Source: Hyphomonadaceae bacterium
GTDB lineage: Bacteria > Pseudomonadota > Alphaproteobacteria > Caulobacterales > Aquidulcibacteraceae
DNA: 64,000 nt
NCBI GenBank assembly: GCA_023384105.1
Contig: JAHDXR010000001.1
Location: 391,080-455,079, forward strand
Direction of reading: 5' to 3'
Below the pieces are notes generated by a model. It was not told where the DNA came from. It made no database searches and worked only from the letters and a program-made list of their open reading frames with translations. Positions 27,619 through 35,211 of this stretch are shown here, in pieces (position 1 is the first letter of the stretch; each line of letters starts with the position of its first letter). Position numbers and translations under genes: made by a program.

Positions 27619-28164
27619 CTATCTTCGCCACGTCGCTGACGAGAAAGGCCAATCCGCTGGCCGTTCGCACAGTCCGGCCTTCACGGGATTGTTCTCGATG
27701 TAGCGCACTGTGTTCTCGAACTGCTCCGCGTCACGCATGAAGCGGTCGAAGTATTCGCGCTGCCAAACCGCGCCGCGCCGATCCATCTGCTTGTTAATCC
27801 TGTGCGCGGCAACGGACTTCCACGTTTGCACGATTGTCGCCAGCGCAGCGTCAAAGCGCTGCTCGATCAGCACGTGAACGTGCGTCGGCATGATGCACCA
27901 TGCAGCAAGCGCGTAGCGTTCGCCGTCGTCATTGAGTAGCGAGGCTTGGACGATTCCAGCGTTTGCATGTGTGGCGAGGAGCCGGCAGCCGAAGCCGCGA
28001 TCCAATTGTTCGTCGGCCCATTCGGCGCGATGATCGGGGCGGCTCAGGCTTGGCGGCGCTTCTGCGGGCAGTGAATCGAACAAGCCGAAGACGATGTGCT
28101 GCACCAAGCCGCGCTCGTTGCAATGAGGCAGGTAGCCGCGCGATCGCCAGCCTTGGTGGGACAT
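27619..28164 (-). CDS. REP-associated tyrosine transposase (RAYT, Y1/IS200-like)
   Basis: 181-residue single-strand DNA transposase. The N-terminus RSRGYLPHCNERGLVQHIVF is typical of the RAYT group that binds REP hairpins. The metal-binding HUH-type motif is in CIMPTHVHVLIEQ (His95 and His97). The catalytic tyrosine is probably Tyr138 in VWQREYFDRFMRD or Tyr155; YIENNPVKAGLCERPADWPFSS closes the domain. All key residues look intact, so the enzyme may be active. These proteins lack IS-type ends and instead act on REP repeats, here the two flanking R1 doublets. Confidence 0.9.
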   Translation of the reverse strand: MSHQGWRSRGYLPHCNERGLVQHIVFGLFDSLPAEAPPSLSRPDHRAEWADEQLDRGFGCRLLATHANAGIVQASLLNDDGERYALAAWCIMPTHVHVLIEQRFDAALATIVQTWKSVAAHRINKQMDRRGAVWQREYFDRFMRDAEQFENTVRYIENNPVKAGLCERPADWPFSSATWRR

Positions 28165-28175
28165 TTGCCGCAAAC

Positions 28176-28271
28176 CCCGGACCGCCGGCGCCCTCGCCGG
28201 CATGCGGCCCATCCTACATGCGTCGCGGGTTGAGGAAACGCCGCTGCCGGCGAGGGCGCCGGCGGTCCGGG
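28176..28271. repeat. R1 doublet right of RAYT, perfect 26-bp arms
   Basis: Arms 28176-28201 and 28246-28271 are exact inverse complements (start CCCGGACCGCCGGC; end GCCGGCGGTCCGGG). It begins 12 bp upstream of the RAYT ATG and abuts the stop of the next minus-strand gene (28272). Confidence 0.9.
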
Positions 28272-28625
28272 TTAGTCCTTCGGGCGGCGCCTCCACCCCA
28301 GCGGCTTTTTCGTCGTCAGGCCTTTGCGTTTCTTGCCGCGGGCTTTGGCGGCGATTTCCTTGAGCTTCACGGTTTGCAGCGCGGAGAGCGCGTCTTCCTT
28401 ACGGCCTTTGCTCAGGTCGGCGAAGGCTGAGCCGTATTTCTCCAGGCGCTGATCGACTTCGGTGAGAAACTCGTTCTCCCAGTGCGAATACTCGACCTTG
28501 CCTTCGCCCGGCTTCACTTCGCCGGTCTCGGGATCGGTCGTCTCCGCCGCGCCGCCCTTGGCGGCGAGCTTGCGGATCAACCGCTGCGCCTTGCGCGTCT
28601 GCTTGCGATCGATGTCGCGGGGCAT
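28272..28625 (-). CDS. Hypothetical charged protein
   Basis: 117 residues, not recognised. The N-terminus is basic (MPRDIDRKQTRKAQRLIRKL), the middle holds WENEFLTEVDQRLEKYGSAF, and the C-terminus is Lys/Arg-rich (ARGKKRKGLTTKKPLGWRRR). The all-helical, basic nature suggests a nucleic-acid or ribosome partner, but this is only a guess. The stop codon touches the R1 doublet next to RAYT. gapR lies 82 bp upstream in the same direction, so the two may share a transcript. Confidence 0.65.
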   Translation of the reverse strand: MPRDIDRKQTRKAQRLIRKLAAKGGAAETTDPETGEVKPGEGKVEYSHWENEFLTEVDQRLEKYGSAFADLSKGRKEDALSALQTVKLKEIAAKARGKKRKGLTTKKPLGWRRRPKD

Positions 28626-28706
28626 TGTGGGGATTAGGTTCTAGGGACCGGGGACTAGGGACGCAATTGCCGCCCGCCCCAGACCCTAGTCCCCAATCCC
28701 TAGGCC

Positions 28707-28988
28707 CTAAATCTCGCCGAGCGCGTGGAGATAGAGTTCGCGGATCTGGTCCTGTTCTTCGCGCTCCTGGCGATCCTGCTTGCGCAGGCGCACCACCTGG
28801 CGAAGCACTTTGCTGTCGAAGCCCATCGCCTTCGCCTCGGCGTAGCTTTCCTTGATGTCGTCGGCGATCGACTTCTTCTCTTCTTCGAGGCGTTCGATGC
28901 GCGCCACCAGCTGGCGCAGCTTCTCCTGCGCCGTTTGCGTCAGCGATTGCGTCGCGACGACCGTATCCGCGCCACCAAAATCCGGCAT
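28707..28988 (-). CDS. gapR: GapR, nucleoid-associated protein (DUF2312)
   Basis: 93 residues. GapR of Caulobacter encircles overtwisted DNA ahead of replication and transcription and stimulates topoisomerases. The conserved core is intact: [20 protein letters not shown], then [34 protein letters not shown] and LYLHALG at the end. The start at MPDFGG (28988) follows GAGGGTGAGG; 29003 would add five residues. One of several cell-cycle or nucleoid genes in the window. Confidence 0.93.
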   Translation of the reverse strand: MPDFGGADTVVATQSLTQTAQEKLRQLVARIERLEEEKKSIADDIKESYAEAKAMGFDSKVLRQVVRLRKQDRQEREEQDQIRELYLHALGEI

Positions 28989-29034
28989 GGGCCTCACCCT
29001 CAAATCGTTTCGAGAATCGAATCGTTGAGAAAGG

Positions 29035-30000
29035 TTAGTCTCGCGCGGGCGCTGACGTCAGCTCGTTGACACGCCGAATCGCGGCGATGACCAGATCTGT
29101 CCTCAGGCGGTGCGGCATGTGCCCCGCGTCGGGCGCGATCACCAGTTCGGCGGCGGGCAAATCCGCCGCGAGCGCGCGGGCGTGGCGCTTGGGGGAGACG
29201 ATCTTGTCCTTCTCCGCCGTGATGATGACGGCGGGTGTGAGCAAGTCGGCGTAGCGCGGCTGCTGGGCGGCGAATTCGCGCTTGGTGGCGACGACGTCGA
29301 GCGCGCTGGCGCGGAATGCGCGCGGGCGGAAGATCAGCGGCACGCCGGCGTCCTCGACGTAGTTCACGGGCGTCGGCTGCGGCCAGAAATTGCCGGCGAC
29401 GCTGGCCGGGCTCAGCAGCGGGCCAAGCCACGGAATCAGCAGGCCGCAGAAGATGTCGCCCAGGACCGGCGTCGCCGAAAGCCGCGCCCACCAGGCGGGC
29501 TTGCCCGGATACGGACATGCCGCCGGCGCGATCAGCACCAGGCCGCTGACGAGGCGTGGGTGATCGAGCGCCAGCCGGAGCGCGACGCCCGCGCCGAGCG
29601 AATGGCCGACGACGATCGCCGCGCCGTCGCCGGCGCTTTCCAGCACGCGCGCGGCGACATTGGCCTGCGCGGCGAGCGTGTGGCCGTTGCGGCGCAGGCG
29701 CGTGGAATGGCCCATGCCGGGCCGGTCATAGGCGATGACGCGATGAAGCGGCGAGAACTCGGCGGCGAGCGGTCCCCAGAGTTCGAGATGGTTCGAACTC
29801 GCGCCGTGGATCAGCAAGAGGCGCGGCAGGCCCTCAAGGCCGGCCTCGCGCACGTGAATGCGCGCGCCCTCGGCGTCGATGAAGCGGCCGAGCGGGGGAT
29901 AGCGCGCTTCGGCCTTGTGCGTGTAGCGCGCCGCGTGCGCGGCGAGAACGATCGCCGCAAGCGCCGCCGCGGCCGCGGCGGCGACGAGCCAGAAGCTCAT
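29035..30000 (-). CDS. Alpha/beta hydrolase, membrane-anchored
   Basis: 321 residues. One N-terminal hydrophobic helix ([20 protein letters not shown]) probably anchors the enzyme in the inner membrane or is a signal. The hydrolase domain shows [12 protein letters not shown], nucleophile [10 protein letters not shown], acid in [11 protein letters not shown] and base in [11 protein letters not shown], a complete triad. Substrate unknown. Its ATG overlaps the stop of the upstream TPR-lipoprotein gene by 4 bp. Confidence 0.88.
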   Translation of the reverse strand: MSFWLVAAAAAAALAAIVLAAHAARYTHKAEARYPPLGRFIDAEGARIHVREAGLEGLPRLLLIHGASSNHLELWGPLAAEFSPLHRVIAYDRPGMGHSTRLRRNGHTLAAQANVAARVLESAGDGAAIVVGHSLGAGVALRLALDHPRLVSGLVLIAPAACPYPGKPAWWARLSATPVLGDIFCGLLIPWLGPLLSPASVAGNFWPQPTPVNYVEDAGVPLIFRPRAFRASALDVVATKREFAAQQPRYADLLTPAVIITAEKDKIVSPKRHARALAADLPAAELVIAPDAGHMPHRLRTDLVIAAIRRVNELTSAPARD

Positions 30001-30563
30001 GCGTCGCGGCCGTCGACGCGCGGTTCGAGCCGACGCACGCCCTGCAGCGCGACATCGTAGTTCGGATGAACCACGAGCGCGGCGCGATAGGCTTCGAGCG
30101 CGGCGCGCTGCTGGCCGAGTTCTTCGTAGATCAGCCCCAGGCCCGCCATGGCGCCGAAGTGGCGCGGCTCGCGTTTCAGCGCTTCCTGGATCGCGTCGAT
30201 GGCGCCGGCGTAGTCCTCGCTGCTGTAGGCGATGTTGGCGCGCAGCCGCCACGGCTCGGCGTAGTCGGGGGCGAGCGCGGTCGCCTGGTCGAGGAAGCCC
30301 TCGGCCATCTCCTCGTCGCCCTCGGCGGCGGCGGCGGTGGCGCGCTCGAGCAGCACGTTGACGGTGGCGGAGCCGGAATCGGCCCACTTGGCGAGGATGG
30401 CTTGCTGGATGGGTTCGGCGGCCGTGGCGTCGGGCGCCTGTTCGAGTTGCACGAACAGCGCGTCGAGTTCGGGATCGTGGCGGGCCGCGCGCTCGTTCGC
30501 GCCGCAGGCGGACAGCGCCACGGCGGCGGCCACGGCAAGGAAAAGACGGCGCATCGCGATCAT
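29997..30563 (-). CDS. TPR-containing lipoprotein
   Basis: 188 residues with a lipoprotein signal (LFLAVAAAVALSACGAN, lipobox LSAC). Two to three tetratricopeptide-like repeats follow: AEGFLDQATALAPDYAEPWR, then AIDAIQEALKREPRHFGAMA and AALEAYRAALVVHPNYDVAL. Such proteins scaffold envelope complexes. It is the first gene of a pair with the hydrolase at 29035 (4-bp overlap). Start may be Met1 or Met4. Confidence 0.82.
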   Translation of the reverse strand: MIAMRRLFLAVAAAVALSACGANERAARHDPELDALFVQLEQAPDATAAEPIQQAILAKWADSGSATVNVLLERATAAAAEGDEEMAEGFLDQATALAPDYAEPWRLRANIAYSSEDYAGAIDAIQEALKREPRHFGAMAGLGLIYEELGQQRAALEAYRAALVVHPNYDVALQGVRRLEPRVDGRDA

Positions 30564-30642
30564 GAACCGCGTCAGCTTTATCTGATTTTCACTACGCCCG
30601 CGAGAGGGCGAGGGCGCCTATGGGCTCCAATTGCGGCCCAAT

Positions 30643-30768
30643 TCAGCCCTGCTTCGCCTTATAACGCGGGTCCACCTTGTTGATGACATAGACCCGGCCC
30701 TTGCGGCGCACCACCCGGCAAGCCCGATGGCGGGCCTTCAGCGACTTGAGAGACGACTTAACTTTCAT
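30643..30768 (-). CDS. rpmJ: 50S ribosomal protein bL36
   Basis: 41 residues, [20 protein letters not shown], then [20 protein letters not shown] and a final Gly. The longer alphaproteobacterial bL36 form; only one Cys remains, so it lacks the four-ligand zinc site (C- form), in line with the C- bL31 at 22409. It ends TGA at 30643. Confidence 0.95.
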   Translation of the reverse strand: MKVKSSLKSLKARHRACRVVRRKGRVYVINKVDPRYKAKQG

Positions 30769-30887
30769 GACCGAAATGTCCGGGCGGAATTGGAAGCGGG
30801 GTCAATAAGGGCGGGTTGGGCCGAAGTCAATGATCGGGCGGCGGGGAGTTTGCCTCCGGCGCCCGACACGCCCTAGAGGCGTTTGGG

Positions 30888-32369
30888 ATGATGAGGTGGT
30901 GGATGGCGCGTGCTGTGATCCTGGCTGCGGCGGTTTCGCTGGCGATCGCCTGCGGGCCGACGGTGGTGGACGCCCAGCAGACCCCGCCGCCGCCCCGTTT
31001 CCAGACCTCGGGAAACCCTGAGTTCGACGCCTGGCGCGACGATTTCGCCAGCCGCGCCGTGGCCCAGGGGCGGGATCCGGCGGTGCTGGGGCGCCTGCTC
31101 GGCGGCGTCGTTCCGGACGAGCGGGTGATCGAACTGGACCGGCGTCAGCCGGAATTTGTGAGCCCGGTGTGGGATTACGTCACCAACCGGGTCAGCGAGC
31201 GCCGCATCGGCGACGGCCACGCGCTCAAGGGGGCGTTGGGCGACACCCTGGCGGCGATCGAACAGCGCTATGGCGTGCCCAGCGGCGTCATCCTCGGCAT
31301 CTGGGGCCTGGAGAGCAATTACGGCGAGGCGGCGCTCAACTGGACGCCGCAGACCGCGCTGTCGACGCTGGCTTATGAAGGCCGGCGCCGGGCGCAGTTC
31401 GAGGGCTACCTGCTGGCGCTGGCCGAAATGGTCGAGCGCGGGCTGGCCGACCAGACCCAGCTGCGCTCGTCGTGGGCCGGCGCGCTCGGCCAGCCGCAAT
31501 TCATGCCGGACGTCTATCTCAGCACCGCGGTGGACTGGGACGGCGACGGCCACCGCGACATCTGGACCAATCGCGGCGATGTCGCCGCCTCGATCGCGAA
31601 CTACCTGGCCGGTCGCGGCTGGCGCCGCGGCGAGCCGGTGTTCGACGAGGTGCGGCTGCCGGACAATTTCGACTACTCGCTCGCCGACGGCGTGATGCGT
31701 TCGGTCGCGGAATGGGCCGCGCGCGGCGTCGCGCGCGTCGACGGCGCGCCGTGGGCCGGCGGCGAGACCCTGCAGGCGCAGCTCTGGCTGCCTGCCGGCG
31801 CGCAAGGGCCGGCGCTGCTGCTGCATCACAATTTCGGGGTGATCCGCCGCTACAACAACTCGGATCGCTACGCGCTCGTGGTGGCGCTGCTCGGCCGCGC
31901 GATGGACGGCGGCGCAAGCTCGCTGGCGCGCTCCTGGCCGCGCCATCTCGGTTCGCTCGACCGCGATCAGACGCTCGAACTGCAGACGCTGCTGAACGGG
32001 CTCGGTTACGAGGCGGGACCCAATGACGGCTTGTTCGGTTCGGCCACGCGCCGCGCCGTGCGCCTGTTCCAGGCGGCGCAGAGCCTGCCGGCGGACGGTT
32101 TCCCGACCACGTCGCTGCTGAACACGGTGCGCGCGAGCGCCGGCGTCGCGAGCGAGCCGCCGCGCCAGCCCCGAGGTCTCGACCGCGCCGGCGTGCGCGA
32201 GTTGCAGCGTCTGCTCAACAGGCTGGGCTACGGCGCCGGCGCAGCCGATGGCGTGATCGGCGAGCGCACGCGCGACGCCATTCGCGCGTTCGAGCGCGCG
32301 CGCGGCATGGAAGTGCGCGGCCGCGCAACGGACGTCGTGCTGGACGCGGCGCGCGCCGCGGCGCGTTAG
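30888..32369 (+). CDS. Lytic murein transglycosylase (MltB family) with two peptidoglycan-binding domains
   Basis: 493-residue envelope enzyme cleaving peptidoglycan glycan strands. A signal peptide ends near VSLAIACGPT, possibly lipidated. The MltB domain (about 40-340) has the catalytic Glu in IWGLESNYGEAALNW and GALGQPQFMPDVYLSTAVDW. Two PG_binding_1 repeats follow (about 360-415, LNGLGYEAGPNDGLFGSATR; and 430-490, LNRLGYGAGAADGVIGERTR). A doubled binding domain is more than the usual single one. An R1 doublet lies after its stop. Confidence 0.92.
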   Translation: MMRWWMARAVILAAAVSLAIACGPTVVDAQQTPPPPRFQTSGNPEFDAWRDDFASRAVAQGRDPAVLGRLLGGVVPDERVIELDRRQPEFVSPVWDYVTNRVSERRIGDGHALKGALGDTLAAIEQRYGVPSGVILGIWGLESNYGEAALNWTPQTALSTLAYEGRRRAQFEGYLLALAEMVERGLADQTQLRSSWAGALGQPQFMPDVYLSTAVDWDGDGHRDIWTNRGDVAASIANYLAGRGWRRGEPVFDEVRLPDNFDYSLADGVMRSVAEWAARGVARVDGAPWAGGETLQAQLWLPAGAQGPALLLHHNFGVIRRYNNSDRYALVVALLGRAMDGGASSLARSWPRHLGSLDRDQTLELQTLLNGLGYEAGPNDGLFGSATRRAVRLFQAAQSLPADGFPTTSLLNTVRASAGVASEPPRQPRGLDRAGVRELQRLLNRLGYGAGAADGVIGERTRDAIRAFERARGMEVRGRATDVVLDAARAAAR

Positions 32370-32381
32370 CGCAGCGTAGTC

Positions 32382-32489
32382 GTATGGACCGCCGGCGTCC
32401 CGCCGGCATGCGCAAGCGTTGCAGGACTGGAGCGCGCGCTCCAACTTTCTTAGGTTCACGCATGCCGGCGGGACGCCGGCGGTCCATAT
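32382..32489. repeat. R1 doublet between convergent genes
   Basis: Starts GTATGGACCGCCGGCGTCC and ends GGACGCCGGCGGTCCATA; arms include GTCCCGCCGGCATGCG and CGCATGCCGGCGGGAC. The centre differs from other copies. It lies between the transglycosylase stop and the convergent MFS gene. Confidence 0.85.
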
Positions 32490-32506
32490 TTAAAGCGCGC
32501 GGCGCT

Positions 32507-33781
32507 TCAGCCGGGCGTCGTCGGCTCCGACGGCGGCGCATCGAGCATGCGCACGGCGCGCAGCCGGCGGCTGACCAGCGCGAACACGAACATGACGAGC
32601 AGCAGCGCGACCGCGATGATCAGCGGCGCGTTCATGCCGACGGTCTCGTAAACGACGCCGCCGACCAGCGGCGAGAAGATGAAGCCCGCGCCGTTGATCG
32701 CGACGACGAGGCCGGCCGCCGATCCCTGTTCATCGGGCCGCACCGCAACCGACGCGCCGCCGGTGAAGCCCGGCCGCGCCAGTCCCGCGCCCAAGCCCTG
32801 CACGGCTTGCGACACCAGCAGCGCGCCCAGGCTGGGCGCTAGAATCTGAATGAGCACGCCGAACGCCAGCAGTCCGGCGCCCCACGCCATCAGCCCGCGC
32901 GGGCCGAGCTTGATGCGCGGCAGGATCGCCATTTGCGTCGCGAGCAGCGCCAGCGCGCTGACCATGAAGCCGGCGGCGGTGAGTTCCGCGCCCTGTTCGC
33001 CCGAGGCGCCCAGGCGGTCCATCGTGAACAGGCCGAACACCTGCACCGTGACGCCGGCGACGACGGACAGGCCGAAGCCGTACAGCAGGAAGGCGGAGAT
33101 GCGCTTGTCGGTGAGCAGCGCAAGCGACTCGCGCCAGTCGCCGCGCGGCCGTTCGCTCTGCGGCGGCGTGTTCTCCGGCAGGAACCGCCAGATCGCGAAC
33201 GAGGCCGCCGCCGCAAGCAGGGCGATCAGCCAGATCGGAAAGACGAGGCCGAGCTTGGCCGCGAGCGCGGCGCAGATCGCGGGACCGAACGCCTGCCCCA
33301 TGGCGAAGGCGGCGGTGAGGCCGGCCAGCTGCTCGGTGCGCTCCATGCGCGTGGTGCGGTCGGCGATGTAGGCTTGCGCGGCGGGGGAGGAGGCCGAGCC
33401 GAAGGCGCCGAAGATCGCGCGCGCGAGCATCAGCCAGGTGAACAGCCACAGGCCGGTGACGAGGCCGTTGAGGCCAAGCATCACCACCAGCCCGAACGAG
33501 GCCATCGACACCGCGTAAGCGGCAAGGCCGAGCGCGGCGATGGGCTTGCGTCCGCGGCGGTCCGAGGCGCGGCCCCAGATCGGGCTCGCGAACACCCAGA
33601 GCAGGGCCGAAAGCGAAAAGATCCAGCCGACGCTGGAATCCGACAGCCCGAGCTGGCGCACCAGGGGCGGCGCTACGGCAAGCAGCATCGAATTGCCCGC
33701 GCCGATCACGAGCAGACAAATGAAGAGAAGGTGAAACTGCCGGCGGCGTGGCGGGCCGGACGCCGCGGAAAGCTCGGACAT
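32507..33781 (-). CDS. MFS transporter (drug/TetA-like)
   Basis: 424-residue, 12-TM major facilitator. The loop 2-3 motif is present as FASPIWGRASDRRGRKP, and VMLARAIFGAFGSASSPAAQ-like features lie in helix 4 (LMLARAIFGAFGSASSPAA). The central loop after about residue 205 is charged (PENTPPQSERPRGDW). Substrate not inferable. MSELSAAS at 33781 is the preferred start over 33832. Monocistronic; divergent from motA. Confidence 0.85.
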   Translation of the reverse strand: MSELSAASGPPRRRQFHLLFICLLVIGAGNSMLLAVAPPLVRQLGLSDSSVGWIFSLSALLWVFASPIWGRASDRRGRKPIAALGLAAYAVSMASFGLVVMLGLNGLVTGLWLFTWLMLARAIFGAFGSASSPAAQAYIADRTTRMERTEQLAGLTAAFAMGQAFGPAICAALAAKLGLVFPIWLIALLAAAASFAIWRFLPENTPPQSERPRGDWRESLALLTDKRISAFLLYGFGLSVVAGVTVQVFGLFTMDRLGASGEQGAELTAAGFMVSALALLATQMAILPRIKLGPRGLMAWGAGLLAFGVLIQILAPSLGALLVSQAVQGLGAGLARPGFTGGASVAVRPDEQGSAAGLVVAINGAGFIFSPLVGGVVYETVGMNAPLIIAVALLLVMFVFALVSRRLRAVRMLDAPPSEPTTPG

Positions 33782-33905
33782 GGGCGCTGAGCCAGCGATA
33801 GACCGGCCTGAATTCGGTTTCAATGTGGTCAACCGAAACGACGCGTTAAGCGCGGGTGGTGCATAAGCTGAGCCGGCTCAGGCACCCGGTAAACGCGCGT
33901 TATCT

Positions 33906-34772
33906 ATGTTTCCAATCATCGGCCTCGCAGTTGTGTTCGGGATGGTGTTCGGCGGGTTCATCCTCGCCGGAGGCCATTTCGAGGTGCTGCTCGAGGCGGC
34001 CCCGATGGAGTTCATGATGATCGGCGGCGCCGCGCTCGGCGCGCTGATCATCTCCAACGACATGGGCGGCCTCAAGAGCGTGGCGGGCGGCGTTGGCAAG
34101 GTGATGTCCGGGCCGAAGTGGAGCAAGAAGGACTACCAGGATCTGCTGGCGCTGCTTTTTCAGCTCACCAAGCTGATGAAGACCAAGGGCGTGGTGGCGC
34201 TCGAAGCGCACATCGAAAGGCCTGGAGAAAGCGCGATCTTCCAGAAGTATCCCAAGCTCACTAAGGATCACTTCGTGGTGGCGTTCATCTGCGACACGCT
34301 GCGGATGATGACGATGAACCTCGACGACCCCCACCAGGTCGAGGACGCCATGGAAAAGCAGATCGAGAAGCATCACCACGAAACGCTGCATCCCGCTCAC
34401 GCGCTGCAGACCATGGCCGACGGCCTGCCGGCGCTCGGCATCGTCGCGGCGGTGCTTGGGATCGTGAAGACGATGGGCGCGATCAACGAGCCGCCGGAGA
34501 TATTGGGCCTGATGATCGGCAAGGCGCTGGTCGGCACCTTCCTCGGGGTGTTCCTGGCCTACGGCATCGTCGGCCCGGTGGCCCAGCGCCTCAACGCCGT
34601 GATCGAGCACGACGCCCAGTTCTACAAAATCATTCGCGATGTGCTCGTGGCGCACTTGCACGGCAACGCGGCCCAGGTTTCTGTGGAAATTGGCCGTGGT
34701 TCGGTGCCGTCGCACATGCAGCCGAGCTTCACGCAGCTGGAAGAAGCGCTGGCAGCCGCTACGGAAGGCTGA
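33906..34772 (+). CDS. motA: Flagellar motor stator protein MotA
   Basis: 288-residue inner-membrane protein, proton-channel partner of MotB. It has four membrane segments (residues about 1-20, 33-50, 172-192 and 205-225) with the large cytoplasmic loop between. ADGLPALGIVAAVLGIVKTM and KALVGTFLGVFLAYGIVGP carry the conserved prolines and glycines of TM3-TM4. The length matches the family. motB is not adjacent, so it must be elsewhere. This implies a motile or swarmer stage. Confidence 0.95.
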   Translation: MFPIIGLAVVFGMVFGGFILAGGHFEVLLEAAPMEFMMIGGAALGALIISNDMGGLKSVAGGVGKVMSGPKWSKKDYQDLLALLFQLTKLMKTKGVVALEAHIERPGESAIFQKYPKLTKDHFVVAFICDTLRMMTMNLDDPHQVEDAMEKQIEKHHHETLHPAHALQTMADGLPALGIVAAVLGIVKTMGAINEPPEILGLMIGKALVGTFLGVFLAYGIVGPVAQRLNAVIEHDAQFYKIIRDVLVAHLHGNAAQVSVEIGRGSVPSHMQPSFTQLEEALAAATEG

Positions 34773-34919
34773 CAGCAGGAATGAGTTCGGCGCGCGAACC
34801 TATGCGTATTTGCATGGGCCTTTAAGCGTGCGCCGCTTGCCAATGCGGTTAATCCTTGGCATGGAGTCGCCTCCCGCGTTGGGGAGCAGTCCCTGACGCT
34901 GAGACGAGGGGTAGAACCT

Positions 34920-35141
34920 ATGACGAAGTTCAAGTTGGGCATGGCGGCGGCTGCCGCGGCCGTTCTCGCCTTCGGCGTCGCGGCCTGCGGCCAAACGACG
35001 ACCACCGAAGAGCCGGCGGCGGTTGAAGAAACCACCGAAGCGGCCCCGGAAGCGACGACCGAAGCCACCACGGAAGCTCCGGCTGACGCGGCGGCCACCA
35101 CGGAAGCTCCGGCGGAAGCTCCGGCCGCGACCACTCCGTAA
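34920..35141 (+). CDS. Small Ala/Thr/Glu/Pro-rich lipoprotein
   Basis: 73 residues. The signal peptide ends VLAFGVAACGQ (lipobox VAAC), leaving a mature part of about 50 residues made almost wholly of T, E, A and P in imperfect repeats (TTEAPADAAATTEAPAEAPA). It is acidic and likely disordered, so it may be a surface-extended spacer or abundant envelope lipoprotein, but no function is known. ACGAGGGG precedes the ATG. A strong terminator follows at 35171. Confidence 0.75.
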   Translation: MTKFKLGMAAAAAAVLAFGVAACGQTTTTEEPAAVEETTEAAPEATTEATTEAPADAAATTEAPAEAPAATTP

Positions 35142-35170
35142 TTCACCTACGGACGTAGTTATCGCGATGG

Positions 35171-35188
35171 GCCGCCCGAAAGGGCGGC
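35171..35188 (+). terminator. Intrinsic terminator after the small lipoprotein gene
   Basis: Stem GCCGCCC / GGGCGGC with tetraloop GAAA, followed by TCATTTGCGTTT. GAAA loops are stable; the T-run is broken. Confidence 0.8.
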
Positions 35189-35211
35189 TCATTTGCGTTT
35201 AGGCTCTGCCG

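Larger units (their letters stand above)
27522..28271. mobile_element. REP/RAYT unit: transposase gene between two R1 doublets
   Basis: A 181-codon RAYT gene is bracketed by two inverted-repeat doublets: left 27522-27616 (23-bp arms, one mismatch) and right 28176-28271 (26-bp arms, perfect). Both carry the GGACCGCCGGCG core found in at least ten other gaps of this window. The unit lies between tacA and a minus-strand hypothetical gene whose stop touches the right repeat. No target duplication was identified. Confidence 0.8.

Noticed and set aside
32507..33832. Start of the MFS gene at 33832
   Set aside because: The extra 17 residues are unrelated to transporters; MSELSAAS at 33781 leads directly into the first membrane segment.
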